From Mesotaenium endlicherianum (Eukaryota > Streptophyta > Zygnematophyceae > Zygnematales > Mesotaeniaceae): DNA of 64,000 nucleotides. The translations under genes were made by a program, and so were the position numbers. The stretch's first letter is position 1; each line of letters starts with the position of its first letter. A model generated the notes under the pieces. That model searched no databases, was not told where the DNA came from, and saw only the letters and a list, made by a program, of their open reading frames with translations. The stretch spans positions 157,590 to 221,589 of the forward strand of contig WELA01013825.1 in the NCBI GenBank assembly GCA_009602735.1, given 5' to 3'. Below, one piece after another: positions 1 through 10,129 of the stretch.

Positions 1-14
1 GAGAATGTGCATGT

Positions 15-152
<138 letters not shown>

Positions 153-223
153 GCCACTAGCTAAAAGAGCGCGTCGAAGGCCTGTCATAGAAGGACAGGG
201 AAGAGGAGGGCCTGAGTGCCTAC

Positions 224-1301
224 CTGCTCAGCCAGTTCTCTAGTGGGGACCAGAATGAGAGCTCTGGGTCTCTTGGGCCGCGTCTCCAGCCCACGCTCCT
301 TCTCGTCTCTCTTTATCATCTGCCCAGCACGACATCCCTTCCCATGAGCTTTCACTGGGAACCTGCGGGCAACATCAACAGCAGATGGCCTCTACCCCCA
401 CCCCGCAGCCTAGCTTCTTGACATACTCTTTGCTATACCGAACAGGCTGGGTAGTAAGTTGCTCTCTATGAGTCCAAAGTCCCCAACGCCACACTTCAGT
501 GTCACACACTCCCCTTCAACTGATGTCAAAGCCAGAATGCAACGCTGCAGTTCGCGTGTTTAGGATTGCCTGCGGAGGAACCGACTTGCTGCTAGTCCAC
601 CATGCCTCAAGACAGGAACGCATAATTACCTGCACGAGGGGCAGAAGGTAAGCCAGGGTCTTTCCTGATCCAGTGTGAGAGGCAACTACTAGGCTCTGCC
701 CGCTAAGTGCGCCAGGTATGCCAAGAGCCTGAATTTCAGTAGGCTCAGAAAGGCCCAGTCCGTGAACTGCAGAAAGAAGCTCTTCACTCAGCCCTAAGGT
801 GTGAAAGCCGTCTTTCTCGGGCAGTACTTCAGCAGCGGACTTGTGAGGGGATCTATGCTGGTCCATAGGCTCATTCACCAATTGCACATCTCTCAACCTT
901 TCTAGAGTACTCGGAACAGGAGAAACCTCTGTTGCTACTGAGCCGGAGTTATTTGCAAGGAGCGCAGATGACAAAATTCGGAATCCGCGGCTCTTTATAG
1001 CAAGGCCCTGGAGGGGCTCTCCTATCGTTCTATGAGCTATTGGTATGCTTGGTAGTCTTACTGAAGACAAACCGCAAGCCAAATTGGCTTGTTGAAACAA
1101 TCCGACTAGTTCCAAAGTTTTCAGGGCCATGGCGGCAGGCTTCCGCTCTAAGGCTGGTATAATAGTAGAAATCAAACGAGAAGCGACAGAACACGAATGA
1201 AAATTCCCCGACCTTTCTGGCGAGGCCCGATATATATTACGAAAGTTGAAGTTCTTAAGCTTGTATAAGCGCCTAGCAGTATCAATCGAAAACAGACTCA
1301 T
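224..1301 (-). CDS. DEAD-box RNA helicase, RH39-like, N-terminal exons (partial)
   Basis: Two exons are visible. Exon 1 runs from 1301 (or 1130) down to 630 and ends at CAG before GTAATT; exon 2 spans 319-224 between a GGGCAG acceptor and a GTAGGC donor. Both junctions are phase 0. The protein shows the Q motif (GLSEPTEIQ), motif I (SHTGSGKT) and motif Ia (PTRELAEQ); the DEAD box and the C-terminal helicase half lie beyond the left edge. The unusual SHTGSGKT motif and the linker to motif Ia resemble Arabidopsis RH39, a chloroplast helicase linked to 23S rRNA processing. The N-terminus is rich in Ser, Arg and Ala, like an organelle transit peptide. Two starts are possible: Met1 at 1301 and Met58 at 1130. 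Met58 has a perfect GCCGCCATGG context and may be the main start. The helicase family is certain, the RH39 assignment likely. Confidence 0.85.
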
Positions 1302-1658
1302 AAGGGTGGTGACAATAGTACCCCAGCTTGCATATATCTTCTAACATACAGGCACTCTCGTTTATGCGAGATGAAGGCGGCACTTATGCTACGGAGTTCT
1401 CGCTTCTCCTGAGTCCCAGCTCCTCCAAATGCTGCTGTCTTGTCCAATCCTGTCGGCTCACACAAAGGACTCACAGAAAGGACTGGATAGTGGGCGGGGG
1501 TAATGCTACGCGCACACTATGTCGCTGGTGCCGTCACGCTCACGTACATAGCCATGCATTGCAGTTCGTAATGTAGCCATTGCACCATAGGCCCCATGGG
1601 GTGCTCTGTCGCAACGATCCCCAAATTATTGCTTTTTTTCGCCAAACTTGCAAGTCGG
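1302..1658. other. Helicase upstream region
   Basis: This 357-bp stretch lies between the helicase start and the left end of element B1. I see no gene in it. It presumably holds the helicase promoter, so B1 sits only about 360-530 bp upstream of that gene. Confidence 0.5.
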
Positions 1659-2716
1659 TGTCGCGACTACTATCCGTTAGACGGTGCCGCACGCGCAGCG
1701 CAAGCTACGGCCACCCAGGTACGGAAAGTCAACGTTGACTCACCGACCACTTGACTGATTTCGTCGCAGTCAGCGGTTATGTAAGCATCAAGACCACTGG
1801 CAAGGGGTCGATGTCAATGTACCCCACACCCAGGAATGGGGGAGGTTTTGACAGCATAGACAGCCGCAACTAGAAGCTGGGAATCAGTGATGAGCCGCCC
1901 AGCAGGTACCAAGTCCGGTACTGTGTGACTGGCAGATTATGCCAGGTCATGGCCGCAATGCCAAGATAGATTACGACCGCCCGGCTGGGGATCTTGAGCA
2001 AGTGGCATTTGCTTGTACACACCGTTCAGGAGTTCTTAGCCATGAGCCAATCAGGCGTGACTACCAGCTGAGAAGCTAAGCAACCACGCGCGACAGTCAC
2101 GAGGTGTGCATGCGAGCTGAGTGACTACGAGCTTGAGTTGAGCATGGCTGGGCAGAAGTAACATGCAGCTAAGCTTTGTGACTAAGCACGGCATTCTCGA
2201 AGGATGACGCTGTGTGGTGCCTGCGAAAGGCACGAATCTTGCTTGAGACATGTCATTCACTCTCACGCACTTTTGCCAAGAAGCAGAAGGAAGGAGAAGA
2301 AGGGCGCAAAGGAGAAGGAGTTCCTAAGGCCATTGGAGGGCCGAGGCCCCACGCTTCTGCCAATGCTGAAGATTCTTCTCAGTGTATCATAGATAAGTTA
2401 GGATTGTAGGAGTTCCCAAGAGGGAATCTCACTGTTGAAAGCAGGAGGACTGCAGAATAGAATCTGCTAGGAGATTAGCACAGATTCGGCCAACGCCACA
2501 AGTGTGTGTGAAGCAGCCTTAAAATGGTGAGTTGTGTGTTAGTTTCCAGGTTCTCAGAAGTCGCATTCGCATCTCGAAGAGAGAGAGTAGTATTGACAGA
2601 TAAAGCTCTCAGTGAAGAACTGAGTGAGCCCAGCCAGGCAGTGAAGAGCTGTTAAGGCGCGGAGTTAAGTGAAGAGCTTGACCCAGGCCAGCATAGACGT
2701 GTAGTTTCAGAGTTTT
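1659..2716 (+). repeat. B1 5' LTR and leader, outer segment
   Basis: It aligns by eye with the reverse complement of 44648-45705 (B2). Shared features are the TGTCRCGAC end, a region rich in TCACxxGC motifs, and a small sense ORF of 62-68 codons starting at 2204 here and near 45164 in B2. The inner LTR edge and primer binding site could not be located because no complete 3' LTR of this family is visible. Confidence 0.75.
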
Positions 2717-2849
2717 TGTAATGAATCAGTTCATTATTTATTTAATTAATTGCATACATAAATATAGCTAAACTAAGTATTATGTCTATATACTCACATG
2801 TGTGAGTTCATCTAAATGAATGTATGTCGATGTAATGCGAGTTTACTTA

Positions 2850-2957
2850 CTTTGTCAAAAAGGTCAGCAGGATGACTTTTGTACCATAGTGTAGTTTGCT
2901 GACTTTGTTGAAAAGGTCAGCAGGATGACTTTTGTATCATAGTTTAGTTTGCTGAGA
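2850..2957 (+). repeat. Tandem duplication in family C LTR
   Basis: Two adjacent, slightly diverged units of about 55-65 bp each contain GGTCAGCAGGATGACTTTTG followed by TTTGCTGA. They match the GTCAGC/GCTGAC-type dyads found in family A LTRs and look like duplicated regulatory modules. Confidence 0.7.
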
Positions 2958-3817
2958 TTTATATATCAGTTATATATATAACATCAGTAGGTTGACATAT
3001 AGTAAGCTCGCTTGATATTAGTCAATTTACTTAGCTTCAGTACGCTGAGGATAGACATATTCATTTAGATTGGTATTTGAAGATTGGCACATGTGACCGT
3101 AGTATACTGAAAGTCGGGAGGTCGACTCAGATTCGGTAAACCGATGTCCTACCAGTGTGGTTAACTCCTGGGTAGCCGTCGTCAGTCAACTGAACAGTCA
3201 GAACTTCAGTCAACCGACCAATTAATATGGTCGTTATACCTAGATCCGTGGGTCCCAACTGAACGGGTTTCCCACGAACGGCGCACCTTGCGCCGTGGTC
3301 AACCAGGCGATCACTAGGTACATAGCAGGCTGGGATCTCGTGGTCCCTCATTCCGGACAGTAGGCTTTACAGTCGGATTTCTACTTGCAAGTGATGTGTG
3401 CACTTTTTGGGTTCGTTCTAATGACCAGCCTTCACAGAAATTGACATGGTTGCTTTGTTTGCGCTTCAAATGGAGCAAACTAGGAGTGTTCGGAAAGGTC
3501 TCGTCAAGATGCATCCGTTGCCGTTGAGTTTGCTCAATTTGGAGTAGTATTGACAGAGTTATGCCCTCTGACATTTCGGGGTCACACAGCGGACAGATTC
3601 CATGCTTTTTGCACCTAAGTCAGTGGGATGTGTTTGAGCTACTTTATGGTAATCTGAATGAGAGCGCCTTTGCTATTCAGTCCCCTGATGTTGTGTATGT
3701 GCTTACACATGCTTGTATGCCTGGTAGGCAAGAGGTCAGGAGTTTCTAAAAAAGAAGCTCTAGTCCTCAAGCTCGCCTCTTTCTTGTGCCTTGTATTCGT
3801 GTGCAACTATGGCACAC

Positions 3818-4564
3818 TGTAATGAATCAGTATATTAGTAGATATAATATTCATTTAAATATAATAGTTAATTTAGTTCAGCCTGCTGAACTTTAGTTAG
3901 TAGTCAGCCTGCTGAACACTTTAGTTAATAATCAGTCTGCTGGACTTTACATAATTATCAGTTTAATGACTCGGCCAAAAGCAGCAGGCTGAAGTCAACT
4001 TAAGTCAGCTTGCTGACACATTCTTTGACAGCCAGCTGACTTCCGTGCTCGGTAGCAGCGAACTGCCTTGATATGCATCTAAGTACCACCTGCTAGATGA
4101 ATGGCCAGATGACATCCCCATGATGGATGGCTATTCGGGATGATGGGAGATGGCGGTGGATTTGGTTAACCGAGGTCCTACCAACGTGGTTAACTCCCGG
4201 GTAGGCGGTGCCATCGCACTGACCGTTGAACAGTAAACTCATTCCATGTACATATGCTAGGCATTGCTCTCGAGTTCGGCATTCGGAAACGAGGCCAACT
4301 CTCTTGTACAGCTTACTGAGAGAGATCTGAATCCAAGGCGAGAAGCCATTGATACGCACTGTCTTCTAACCTTGCTTATGTATGAGTTTACTGATTTGCA
4401 TTATTGATGCTAGTTTACTCGCATTTGACTTACGAGTATTATTCCCTGCTAGTGTATTGTCCTTTGCCGTTTAACTAGTTAACGGAAATACCATAAAGAT
4501 TACTTGCTGATATAAAGATCTTTATTAATTGTTAATCGCCTATTTGGTAAGTCGATTCATTTCA
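3818..4564 (+). repeat. A1 5' LTR
   Basis: The 747-bp LTR starts TGTAATG and ends TTTCA. It carries several GTCAGC-NN-GCTGAC-type imperfect palindromes (for example 3876-3891 and 4004-4017), the conserved GGTTAACCGAGGTCCTACC block near 4165, a TATAAAG at 4511 and a consensus splice donor, G|GTAAGT, at 4547. It is 27 bp longer than the 3' LTR because one dyad unit is repeated. Confidence 0.95.
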
Positions 4565-4565
4565 G

Positions 4566-4579
4566 TGGTATCGGAGCAG
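4566..4579 (+). promoter_or_regulatory. Primer binding site, initiator-Met tRNA type
   Basis: One base after the 5' LTR, TGGTATCGGAGC differs by one base from TGGTATCAGAGC, the usual plant retroelement site complementary to the initiator tRNA-Met 3' end. The same sequence follows the A2 5' LTR. Confidence 0.85.
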
Positions 4580-4598
4580 TTATCACAGTCTTCTTTGT

Positions 4599-6077
4599 AT
4601 GGTAAGGACAAGGTCTCAAACTAGCAACTCCCGAGACATGGAGAACCAGGATAACGAGAATGTCGAAAACCAGGCGGAAAGCCATGTAGCGGGAAACCGT
4701 ACCTATTCGGAAGCAGTAGCGGATACTGCAGCTAGGGAGGCTGCAGATGAGGCAGCTGCTATTGCCTCAGTCGCAGCTCAGCAAGCTGAGGAGGAGATAG
4801 CCAGACTAGAAGCTGAACAAGTAGCAAAGGCCGCTGAAGATATACAAAGGAGGGAAGGACAGCCAGCTGACGAGCGCACTGTTGAAGAACTTATGGCATC
4901 AAGGGCCAATGTTCTGAACCCACCTCCTGCCGTACAACTCAATGTACCCCTAGGTCAAATACGTGACCGGCTGAATGCGGCAGGAATTGCTGCTGCAGGA
5001 GCAAGAGGGATTGTTGAGGACACTACTCAGCGAGTAGATGCCAATGCTGCTGCTGCATTTGCTAATCTACCACCCCAAAATGTAGACTTGGGAGCATTGT
5101 TCGTTCAGATGCAGTCGCAAATGGCGACCATGTATCAGTCCCAGCAGGAGGACAAAAGAATCATAATGTCCCTACTCCGGGACAGAGACCAACTGGGGTC
5201 TCACACCACTAGTGGTGGTGGCCGAGGGCCTAGTAAGCCCAAGCCGAAACCTCCCCAGGACTATGATCCTGAGGGAAACAGAAAATATTACCTGATCAAG
5301 TTTCTCGCGGATGTTGAGCAGTGGCTGGAGAACTACCCAGAACTGCAAGATTACGAGAAGGTCAGGCACACCGGTGCGCTACTGAAAGGCAGTGCCGCAG
5401 ACTGGTGGCTTTACTGGAAGGAAGAGCGTAAGGCTCGGCAACTCGGTGACCCTACGTGGGTAGAGTTTGTCGAGAAGTTGCATGAGAAGTTTGATGTCAT
5501 CAACCAGCAGGAGAAAGCTATCTATGCGATGATCTCCCTGACACTGAAGCAGACCACTTCAGTTGCTGAGTTTGCTCAAAAGTTCCAAGAGAACATGATG
5601 AAGCAGCCTGATTTGCCAGAACGGTATAGGATAGCATACTTCAGGTATGGCTTGAAATCCGAGGTCTCTGGTCATTTTGCTGAGAAAAAGTATGAGAAAC
5701 TGGCTGACTTGATCCAGGATGCTGACGCCTGGGATCAGCAGCAGTTCAATCACAAGCGCCAGAGTAACGCTTTGGTGTCTAAGATTGTCAAAAAGCCCCA
5801 CGGTTCCTACAATGCAGTTGAAGGAGACCAGGCTGAGGATAATCAGGGTGATGAATATGAGTATGAGTACAATGCTATTCAGTCTAGAGGTAGAGGTGGT
5901 CCCTCTCGAGGTGGCTATGGAAGGGGTGGTGGTAGGACTAAGCCGAGACCAGCCTCAGCAAAATCTACTTGCTACCATTGTCAGCAGAAAGGCCACTACA
6001 GAGAACAGTGTCCGGTCAAGCACCTGCCTAAGGTCGAGAGAAAAGACCAGCCTTTAAAAGACAGCAACAGTCAGTAA
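4599..6077 (+). CDS. gag: A1 Gag polyprotein
   Basis: The 492-residue protein has an acidic, Ala/Glu-rich N-terminus (about residues 10-110), a retrotransposon Gag capsid domain (about 225-380, with the WLxNYP and W-W motifs typical of Ty3/gypsy Gag), a Gly/Arg-rich stretch and one CCHC zinc knuckle ([14 protein letters not shown]) near residues 458-471. It would form the cytoplasmic particle and bind element RNA. pol follows after a short gap in another frame, so pol needs its own expression route. Confidence 0.93.
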   Translation: MVRTRSQTSNSRDMENQDNENVENQAESHVAGNRTYSEAVADTAAREAADEAAAIASVAAQQAEEEIARLEAEQVAKAAEDIQRREGQPADERTVEELMASRANVLNPPPAVQLNVPLGQIRDRLNAAGIAAAGARGIVEDTTQRVDANAAAAFANLPPQNVDLGALFVQMQSQMATMYQSQQEDKRIIMSLLRDRDQLGSHTTSGGGRGPSKPKPKPPQDYDPEGNRKYYLIKFLADVEQWLENYPELQDYEKVRHTGALLKGSAADWWLYWKEERKARQLGDPTWVEFVEKLHEKFDVINQQEKAIYAMISLTLKQTTSVAEFAQKFQENMMKQPDLPERYRIAYFRYGLKSEVSGHFAEKKYEKLADLIQDADAWDQQQFNHKRQSNALVSKIVKKPHGSYNAVEGDQAEDNQGDEYEYEYNAIQSRGRGGPSRGGYGRGGGRTKPRPASAKSTCYHCQQKGHYREQCPVKHLPKVERKDQPLKDSNSQ

Positions 6078-6145
6078 TCCAGTCTACTGACTGTGAGGAT
6101 GCTAGAGATAGTGAGTCGTCACTAGCTGCCCTCGTAGCAGGTATT

Positions 6146-9100
6146 ATGGGTCCTGCTGAACTGGATTCACTATGCATGCCTGACAAACAGATAAAGGAGA
6201 CCATCAGTAATATAGACGTCCAGAGAGTGCACACTCTGGATGCTCTTGTTCCACCTGATGTCCAACATTTCTTTGCTACGTCAGGAGAACAATGCGAAAG
6301 TCAGGAAAAGACAGTCCCCCCTATCCTACTGCATTGCATGATTGCAGGTAGGAAGGTGAGGGCATTTGTTGACGGAGGGGCGTCACATACTTTTATTCAC
6401 AAGGACTTAGTTAAGCGGCTAAGGCTGCCTACTGTCACCCAAGGGAATAGAAAAATATTCCTTGGAGATGCCTCAAGTATCCCGGGAGGAGTTATAACCA
6501 AGCCTATTGAGGTCCAGTTAGGTTCTGGCATTGCAGTTCTAACTGAAACGCTTACATTTGAGGTACTCAACACTGGCTTTTATGATCTCGTGCTAGGCAG
6601 GTCCTGGCTTAATAGACATCAAGCTGAAGTGTGTTGGAGCAGAGGTACAGTTAAAGTGAGAGGAGCCAGTGATGGGCAGACTGACTTGGCACCCACCAGT
6701 GCTCTTCCTCTTGTCCTGTGTGGATGGCAAATGAAGGAAAAGAAGAGGCTTCCAGAAGGATGCAAGTTGCTGAATGCAATGGAGTTCGTCAAAAGCTGGA
6801 ACCAGAAGGAAGACAGAATGTTCTGTCTGCTGCTAAGAGAGGTACCTCCTCAACCTGAAGAAGTGGTTGAGAAAAAGGTAAGCCCTCCGGAGCACCCTAC
6901 TGCTGCAAAAATTGTTGCTCAGTACACTGATGTGTTTAACATGCCTCCAGGACTACCCCCTAAAAGGGAAGTAGATCATAGGATTGATCTATTACCTGGT
7001 AGCCAGCCACCCTGGCAACGCACTTATGGCTTGTCTTATTTGGAGAGCGAGGAGTTGAAAACACAGATTGCAGAGCTGGAGGAAAATGGTTACATTTCTC
7101 CCAGTAAATCACCGTACGGCGCACCTATCCTATTTGTTAAGAAAAAGGATGGCAGTATGCGGATGTGTGTGGATTACAGAGCCCTGAACAGAATTACAGT
7201 AAAGAACAAGTATGCTTTACCCAGAATCGAGGACTTGCTTGATACCCTGTCTGGCGCTAAGGTGTTCAGTAAGATAGATCTCAAGAGTGGTTATCATCAA
7301 ATCAGAATTGCTGAGGGGGATGAACACAAGACTGCTTTCCGCACACGTTATGGACACTATGAGTTCAACGTGATGCCATTTGGACTGACTAATGCTCCTG
7401 CTACCTTTATGGGTGCTATGAATGACATTTTCAGACCTTATTTGGATAAGTTTGTGCAAGTTTTCCTGGATGATATTTTAATTTTCTCTAAAGATGAAGC
7501 TCAGCACACTGAACACTTAAAGAAAGTGCTGGACACTCTGCGGAAAAATCACTTGTATGCTAAAATGAGCAAGTGTGATTTCTTTAAGGAAAGTATTGAA
7601 TTCTTAGGCCACGTTGTCAGTAAAGAGGGCATCAGTGTGGATCCTAAGAAAGTCCAGACCATAAGGGACTGGCCAGTACCACAGTCTGTCTCTGAAGTTA
7701 GATCCTTCCTCGGGTTGGCTAACTACTATAGGAGATTTATTGAGAATTATTCCACAAAGGCCAGTAAACTGACTGACCTTACTAAGAAAGACATCGGGTA
7801 TGTGTGGGGGGAAGAGCAGCAGGCTGCCTTCCAGACCCTTAAAGATGCCCTTTGTTCTGCCCCAGTGCTAGCCGTGTATGACCCCAGCAAACCGGTGCAG
7901 GTGGTTACTGATGCCTCTGATTTTGCCATGGGTGCTATTTTGTTGCAGCCTGCTGACAAAACCACAAAGGATGGTAAGGTACGGCAGGAGTGGCATCCTG
8001 TGTTGTATGAGTCTATGAAATTTAATCCAGCGGAGATTAATTACTCAGTGCATGATAAAGAGCTGCTAGCTATCATTCATGTACTCAAACAGTGGAGAGC
8101 ATACTTACATGGTAAAGCTTTTAAGGTGATTACAGATCATCTAGCTCTGACCCACTTTCAGAAGAAGTCCAAGCTGTCGAGGAGGGAGAACCGCTGGAGC
8201 CAGATGCTGGAGCAGTTCCAAGTCCAGATCGACTACAAACCAGGGAAGTTGAATCCTGCTGATGCACTCTCTAGAAGACCTGACTTGCAAGAAAGGAACT
8301 TTAGTCAGCATGCTGTAGATAAAGTCCTGTGTGCACTCACTTCACTAAAGGTGAAAAAGTCCTTCCTTGAACAACTTAGGAAAGCCTACCTTTCTGACCC
8401 AACATTTGAGCCCAGCCCCACTACTGGTGTGTGTCGTGCTACTGCACTCGGGTATAAGCTCAAGGGAGGGGTCTGGGTGACTGAAACCACTTCAGGCAGG
8501 CTGAAGCTGGTCATTCCTAATAACTTGGAAATAAGGTCTCTCTTACTGAGTCAAGCTCATGACAGTCTCCTGGGTGGACATTTGGGGCAGGCCAAAACTG
8601 TTGGCAAACTGGCAAAACATTATCATTGGGAGGGGTTACCCCGGGAGGTCTTGAAATATGTCAAGTCCTGTGACCAGTGTCAGAGAAATAAGTCTCGGCA
8701 CACACCACCCGGAGGTCTCTTGCAACCGCTACCCATCCCAGCGGGACGCTGGGAAACTATATCCATGGACTGGGTGGTCTCACTACCAAGAACTGCCAAC
8801 GGGCATGATTCAATACTGGTAGTCGTGGATAAACTGACAAAAATGGTCATTTTTATCCCCACAACTGTCAAAGTGACTGCACTCGAAACAGCGAGACAGT
8901 TTTACAACCATGTAGTATGCCAACATGGGCTCCCTTCTAATATCATCTCAGACAGAGACTCAAAATTCACCTCTAAGTTCTGGAGAGCTTTAATGGGGTT
9001 AATGGGAGTCAAACAGCTGCTCAGCACAGCAAACCACCCTCAGACTGATGGGCAGACTGAAAGAACTAACCGAGTTCTGCAGGAGGTGCTGAGAGCATAT

Positions 9101-9862
9101 ATTAACCAAAAACAAGATAATTGGGATGACCTGTTGCCTCAAATTCAGTTTGCGGTCAACAGTGCGGTGCACGCGTCAACGGGCAAAACTCCTTTTGAAC
9201 TCAGCCTGGGTAGAGTCCCTAAGTCTCCTCTAGATGTGCTAGGGGAATCTTTAACTCACCCTGAAGGGATTGACAACCCGGTCTCCCTCCAGTTAACTCA
9301 GGAGTTTGCTGACACCCTGTCAGAAGTCCAACGAAACTTGCACACGGCCCAAGAAAACCAACAAAAATACGCTAATCAACACCGTCGGGAACTGACATTT
9401 TCCAAGGGGGATTTAGTCAAACTGCATTCTCAGCACCTGTACCTCCCTGGTGTGGTCAAGAAAAAGCTTGGCCCTGTCTGGGTCGGTCCATATTCGGTGG
9501 TCCGTCGTGTCGGTCAGAATGCTTACAAACTGAACATGTCAGCTGAATACAAGGGGCACCCGGTCTTTAATGTCTCCTTCCTGGAACCGTACATCAAAGG
9601 TGATACACTGTTCACAGGTCGGTTCCCTGTCCAACCGGGACCGGTCCCCGCTGTCCGGGACGGCGACCCTGAGGAATATGAGGTCGATGAGATTTTAGAC
9701 GCTCGCTCGGTCCGTCGATCGTCTAAATATGTCATGAAATACCTCATTCGATGGAAGGGTTACGATGCCTCTGGGGACACTTGGGAGTTTAAGGACCACT
9801 TGACCAATGCCAAAGGGGCGTTGACACGGTTCCACCTTCGGGCCGCTGGAGTCCCTCCATAA
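6146..9862 (+). CDS. pol: A1 Pol polyprotein (PR-RT-RH-IN-chromodomain)
   Basis: The 1238-residue polyprotein holds an aspartic protease (FVDGGAS, residues 74-80), reverse transcriptase (catalytic FLDD at 440-443, [11 protein letters not shown] near 411), RNase H (TDAS at 588-591), an integrase HHCC zinc domain (about 775-825, CDQC), an integrase core with DRDSKF and the [10 protein letters not shown] block, and a C-terminal chromodomain (about 1180-1230, with YLIRWKGYD and DTWE). Chromodomains of this kind are known to steer chromovirus integration toward particular chromatin. The protein is identical in copy A2, which is striking given the gag and LTR differences. Confidence 0.96.
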   Translation: MGPAELDSLCMPDKQIKETISNIDVQRVHTLDALVPPDVQHFFATSGEQCESQEKTVPPILLHCMIAGRKVRAFVDGGASHTFIHKDLVKRLRLPTVTQGNRKIFLGDASSIPGGVITKPIEVQLGSGIAVLTETLTFEVLNTGFYDLVLGRSWLNRHQAEVCWSRGTVKVRGASDGQTDLAPTSALPLVLCGWQMKEKKRLPEGCKLLNAMEFVKSWNQKEDRMFCLLLREVPPQPEEVVEKKVSPPEHPTAAKIVAQYTDVFNMPPGLPPKREVDHRIDLLPGSQPPWQRTYGLSYLESEELKTQIAELEENGYISPSKSPYGAPILFVKKKDGSMRMCVDYRALNRITVKNKYALPRIEDLLDTLSGAKVFSKIDLKSGYHQIRIAEGDEHKTAFRTRYGHYEFNVMPFGLTNAPATFMGAMNDIFRPYLDKFVQVFLDDILIFSKDEAQHTEHLKKVLDTLRKNHLYAKMSKCDFFKESIEFLGHVVSKEGISVDPKKVQTIRDWPVPQSVSEVRSFLGLANYYRRFIENYSTKASKLTDLTKKDIGYVWGEEQQAAFQTLKDALCSAPVLAVYDPSKPVQVVTDASDFAMGAILLQPADKTTKDGKVRQEWHPVLYESMKFNPAEINYSVHDKELLAIIHVLKQWRAYLHGKAFKVITDHLALTHFQKKSKLSRRENRWSQMLEQFQVQIDYKPGKLNPADALSRRPDLQERNFSQHAVDKVLCALTSLKVKKSFLEQLRKAYLSDPTFEPSPTTGVCRATALGYKLKGGVWVTETTSGRLKLVIPNNLEIRSLLLSQAHDSLLGGHLGQAKTVGKLAKHYHWEGLPREVLKYVKSCDQCQRNKSRHTPPGGLLQPLPIPAGRWETISMDWVVSLPRTANGHDSILVVVDKLTKMVIFIPTTVKVTALETARQFYNHVVCQHGLPSNIISDRDSKFTSKFWRALMGLMGVKQLLSTANHPQTDGQTERTNRVLQEVLRAYINQKQDNWDDLLPQIQFAVNSAVHASTGKTPFELSLGRVPKSPLDVLGESLTHPEGIDNPVSLQLTQEFADTLSEVQRNLHTAQENQQKYANQHRRELTFSKGDLVKLHSQHLYLPGVVKKKLGPVWVGPYSVVRRVGQNAYKLNMSAEYKGHPVFNVSFLEPYIKGDTLFTGRFPVQPGPVPAVRDGDPEEYEVDEILDARSVRRSSKYVMKYLIRWKGYDASGDTWEFKDHLTNAKGALTRFHLRAAGVPP

Positions 9863-9910
9863 CTGTCATTTCAGTTGACACGGGAAGGTGACAGGCGGTC
9901 CTGTCTCCAT

Positions 9911-9928
9911 TTAAGTTGGAGGGGAAAA
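9911..9928 (+). other. Internal copy of the polypurine tract sequence
   Basis: TTAAGTTGGAGGG just after pol repeats the 13 bases that precede the 3' LTR (11905-11917). It could be a second plus-strand priming site, or a mark of where the extra ORF was added between duplicated tracts. It is also present after pol in A2 and A3. Confidence 0.7.
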
Positions 9929-10098
9929 TATATGACAGTTAGTGAGCGAGAGCGATAAAAACACACTCATACGTTTATGTGTAGCGCATCGCAACTACGT
10001 CAACTTTTAGCAATCATCCTGTAAGGTAAACAGCAGCGAAGCCACTATACTAAATACTAACATACTTCCTGCAATCCCTATGACAAAGGTCCATATCC

Positions 10099-10129
10099 TA
10101 CTAACTTGTGCCCTGGTTACATGTGCAGG
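10099..10129 (+). promoter_or_regulatory. Branch point and 3' splice acceptor before the extra ORF
   Basis: TACTAAC (10099-10105) lies 22-23 bases before a CAG acceptor (10126-10128), which is directly followed by G-ATG of the extra ORF. Together with the consensus donor near the LTR end (4547), this suggests a spliced subgenomic mRNA, as some retroelements use for genes 3' of pol. Splicing is inferred, not shown. Confidence 0.6.
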
